From: Acanthamoeba castellanii str. Neff
Lineage: Eukaryota > Discosea > Longamoebia > Acanthamoebidae
DNA length: 25,081 nucleotides
NCBI RefSeq assembly: GCF_000313135.1
Contig: NW_004457352.1
Location: 2,296-27,376, forward strand
Reading direction: 5' to 3'
Each line of letters begins with the position of its first letter. Position 1 is the first letter of the stretch. The position numbers were made by a program, and so were the translations under genes. This document shows, piece after piece, positions 22,801 through 25,081 of this stretch. Below the pieces are notes generated by a model. It ran no database searches, was not told the origin of the DNA, and worked only from the letters and a program-made list of their open reading frames with translations.

Positions 22801-25081
22801 CGAACTCGGTGTACAGCCCTTGCTACAACCGACAGGAAACGAATGAGATCGAGCGCACGCGCACACGTACCACCGCACACGCGGGAGTAAAGATGGGAGC
22901 GAGTACCAGTTGCTCGGCGACGTGCATGCGCTTCTTGGCGTCGTGGGTGGAACTGGTGTCGTCCATGCCGCGCACGATGCGGTGGAACTCCTGCGTCCAG
23001 TCCCGGGCCATGCCGTCCCAGTCGGCGCTGGTCCGCGGACGGTGCTGTTCGCAGTAGTCCACGTCGTGAGCGTGGTGGACCACCCCGGCCTCGCGACCAC
23101 AGGGCTCGCCGGCCTCTTCCGAGTCGCCCGCAGCCTCGTGTCTGCCGTCGTAGCCGATGTCATAGCCGCTGCCGCCGTTCATGTCCCGCTGGTAGCCCCC
23201 CGCGGCGATGTGGTCCTCATCATCGTCGCTCCAGTTCTCTTCGGGCTCATCGCCGTCATCGCCGTCATCGTCGTGTTGCGCGTGGCTGCCGTAGGGCGTG
23301 CCATCGTGCGCGTAGTACGAATCGGTGTCGGTCGCTGCGCTCCGGTCGTAACCGCCGTTGTACCCCTCACCGGCATCGTAGTCGTCTTCGTCTTCTTCCG
23401 GAGCGTCGCTGTAGCGTTCGAGGTCGCCCAACAGCGGACGCACGCCCGCCCCAATGCCGCCTTGCTCTGTACACCACCAGGCGTGTGAGAAAAACGAGAT
23501 CACAACAGAAGAGATTGGAAAAAAAGAGTACTGCTGTGGCGTACGTATGTCGGAGCCGACGTAGCCGGAACTGTGCAACGACGAGTACGGCCCACCGGTG
23601 CTCTCCTTGCGCTCGGCTTTGTGAGGCCACACACGCGATGTGTTCAAATGTGCCACGTCAGCAAACTGTTTCTCGAAGATTTGTACAAAAAAGGTGGGCG
23701 TACCTCGCATCGCGGAGTAGCCGACGCCACTGGTGTTGGCGTAGGGATTGCTCTCGCCCGCATCATCGCCTGAAAATGTGGGCTCACTCGGCGCTAGCGA
23801 ACACACAACACACATCAGACACCATGCGAGAGCGGGTGAGTGCCCACAGATATCTCAGCAAGACCTGACGGTGACGGCAGTACCGACAAAGTCGTCAGAG
23901 AACGAGGACGGATCTACGCTCGTCATCGTCGCGGTCGCGCCAAAGCTGAAGAAGCTGAACAGCGATGTCGGCCAGAACGAGGCCCCGCCGTTGCTGTTCG
24001 GCTGGTAGGGCTGGTTGACGGCAACTCCACCGCTGCCGCTCGTATCCGGCGCGTAGTCTCGGCCTCGACCCCGCCCGCGTCCGCCTGCCGGCGTGGCCTC
24101 GTGCGTGTACGCGGAAGCGGCGCCATAGCCACGACCCCGCCCGCGTCCGCGTCCGAGATCAGGCGCGTAGCCGGCGACGCAGTGGCCCGCCGGCAGAGTC
24201 ACGCAGATCGTCGTTGTGGTGGTGGTGGTCGTTGTCGTCGTTGGCATGGCGTAGCCCTTCGCCTTCCTGGGCTTGGCGTCGGTGTCGGAGTCGGCGTCGG
24301 CGTCGTGGTGGAGCGTGTAGGCCGCAGATGATGAATAGAGGCCAGCGTCGAAGGTCGGGCACATGGGCACGACGGGCAGCGGGAGCACGAATTCGGGTCC
24401 GTGTGAGCCATACGCCGACAGCGGGTGGCTGCCGCCCAGAGACAGCTTGTACCCGGCAGCGCCGTAGCACGCGTGACCCTCCTCTGCAGAGGGTACAGCC
24501 GGCTGGTAGCCCTGGCCTGATGAGCCGTAGGGGGTCGGCGCAGCACTACGGTAGCCCTCCTGCGGTCGCTGCTGCTGCGTAATCGCGTAGCCGCCCAATG
24601 ATCCTAATGGGGACACGCGACAATCATCACCGTCATCATCAGCTCGAGCTGAAGAAGACAAAAACGGTGTTGGCTTGCGTGCAAGCGCAGCAGGGTGGGG
24701 GTACCCGAGGGCTGGGTCTCGGTGTGTGGACCTTCCTTGTGGTGGTTCAACTGCAGAATGAGCTGCTCGAAGCCTGCAACATATCCCGCCATACGTAAGT
24801 AAGTGAGGCAACGCCAACCCAAAAGGCCGGCGTAAAAGTAGAGGTAAAAGTAGTACTTTGGAAGGCCTGGTTGTCGTTCAGCCCGGCCCACAGCTCGTCT
24901 AAAGTCGGCGGCGGCGCGTGGTTGCTTGTGGCACCACTCTCCTCCGCGCTCTCCTTGACCTCCGCGTAAACGTCCAGCCTATTATGCCCGCAGTGCGTGG
25001 GCGGTTGAACGAATGTACGCGTTACATTCTCGATCGAACACAAGGGTGTGTCGCACGTGCGATGGCGGCTGTGCGCGCACG
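18721..25081 (-). CDS. CLU-domain (clustered mitochondria family) protein with RG/YG-rich N-terminal half (5' end outside window)
   Basis: CLU proteins bind mRNAs for mitochondrial proteins and keep mitochondria dispersed. Exons, 5' to 3': >25081-24857, 24773-24705, 24648-23884, 23793-23704, 23616-23545, 23466-22907, 22822-22780, 22699-22619, 22503-22438, 22331-22241, 22137-22028, 21932-21813, 21711-21674, 21609-21442, 21360-21243, 21163-21051, 20974-20584, 20516-20356, 20247-20128, 20026-19861, 19730-18721. About 1524 residues are visible; no ATG is reached at the right edge. Residues ~100-560 are low complexity: PYGS/AYGS, poly-Thr, GRGRGRGYG, GGRGRGRGRDYAP and an acidic Asp/Glu/Tyr/Gly stretch. 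The CLU domain (~560-870) shows DGMARDWTQEFHRI, IFFKFAIDNNNIYG, GYRLMCYSMLPI...LAYGSADGGNT, HYYVVDTARLFPPEAP and RPEFVREYDRPLSSDAFSKFG. CLU-central (~872-1040) shows LHRRGINVRGLALLLNH and LLSELIARAIK. The rest carries TPR-like helices (EYALYNWGLALL, LANWGVALVEL, YNLGCVAAL). I see no CLU_N ubiquitin-like domain in the visible part. Confidence 0.85.
19771..19806. repeat. (CA)18 microsatellite in a CLU-gene intron
   Basis: Eighteen uninterrupted CA dinucleotides lie in the intron 19731-19860. They are bracketed by two direct copies of CGCTCGGCACGACACA (near 19759 and 19831), which suggests that a short segment including the array was duplicated. Confidence 0.9.
20248..20355 (-). other. Strongly AT-rich intron of the CLU gene
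   Basis: This 108-base phase-0 intron starts GTGCACAATATAATT and ends in a poly-T tract before CGCTCGAGCAG. Its body is almost only A and T, in sharp contrast to the GC-rich exons and to most other introns here. Confidence 0.85.
21933..22027 (-). other. Second AT-rich intron of the CLU gene
   Basis: This 95-base intron has a core (about 21958-22015) of AATAAAATAATAAAATAAT type on the + strand. It joins VHSGIQELNKR to YGSADGGNT with phase 1 preserved. Confidence 0.8.

Noticed and set aside
22910..23488. Val/Ala-rich open frame of ~190 codons on the + strand
   Set aside because: It is antisense to the Asp/Tyr/Gly-rich exon of the CLU gene. The Val-rich composition is what GAC/GAT codons give when reversed.

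Overview
This window looks like nuclear DNA of a gene-dense, GC-rich, intron-rich protist. Short introns (mostly 70-150 bp), exons rich in GCx/GGx codons, intergenic gaps of 40-250 bp and animal/amoebozoan-type protein families fit an Acanthamoeba-like amoeba. That assignment is an inference from style, not from a database match. All gene models below were built by hand from GT..AG boundaries. Reading-frame phase closes across every exon of every model.

Layout, left to right. (1) + strand 1-2703: 3' part of a membrane-anchored GT61/DUF563-type glycosyltransferase. (2) + strand 2951-5396: RNA 3'-terminal phosphate cyclase (RTCA), 9 exons, with a basic N-terminal extension and a perfect 20-copy heptamer array in one intron. 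(3) - strand 12627-5473: a complete NUP214/Nup159-type FG nucleoporin, 21 exons, 1826 aa, with beta-propeller, coiled coil and long FG tail. (4) + strand 12777-14999: methionine-salvage enolase-phosphatase E1 fused in frame to a NUDT15-like Nudix hydrolase (397 aa). (5) - strand 16768-15118: a PLP enzyme of the D-threonine aldolase/D-serine dehydratase family. (6) + strand 16911-18002: a small, probably mitochondrial, two-helix membrane protein. (7) + strand 18106-18679: a GNAT acetyltransferase with no ATG of its own, which can be joined in phase to gene 6 by a GTAAGC donor lying across gene 6's stop codon. (8) - strand 25081-18721: a CLU (clustered mitochondria) family protein, 5' end outside the window, with an RG/YG-rich low-complexity N-terminal half, CLU and CLU-central domains and a TPR-like C-terminus.

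The genes do not form one pathway. They are housekeeping functions: glycosylation, RNA end processing and tRNA/mRNA repair, nuclear export, methionine salvage with nucleotide-pool cleaning, D-amino-acid breakdown and mitochondrial positioning or mRNA handling. The most notable items are the E1-Nudix fusion, the possible membrane protein-GNAT fusion, the RG/YG-rich CLU protein, a hairpin that buries a splice acceptor in the nucleoporin gene, and a strong preference for GTAC at 5' splice sites. I found no tRNA or rRNA gene, transposon or CRISPR array.
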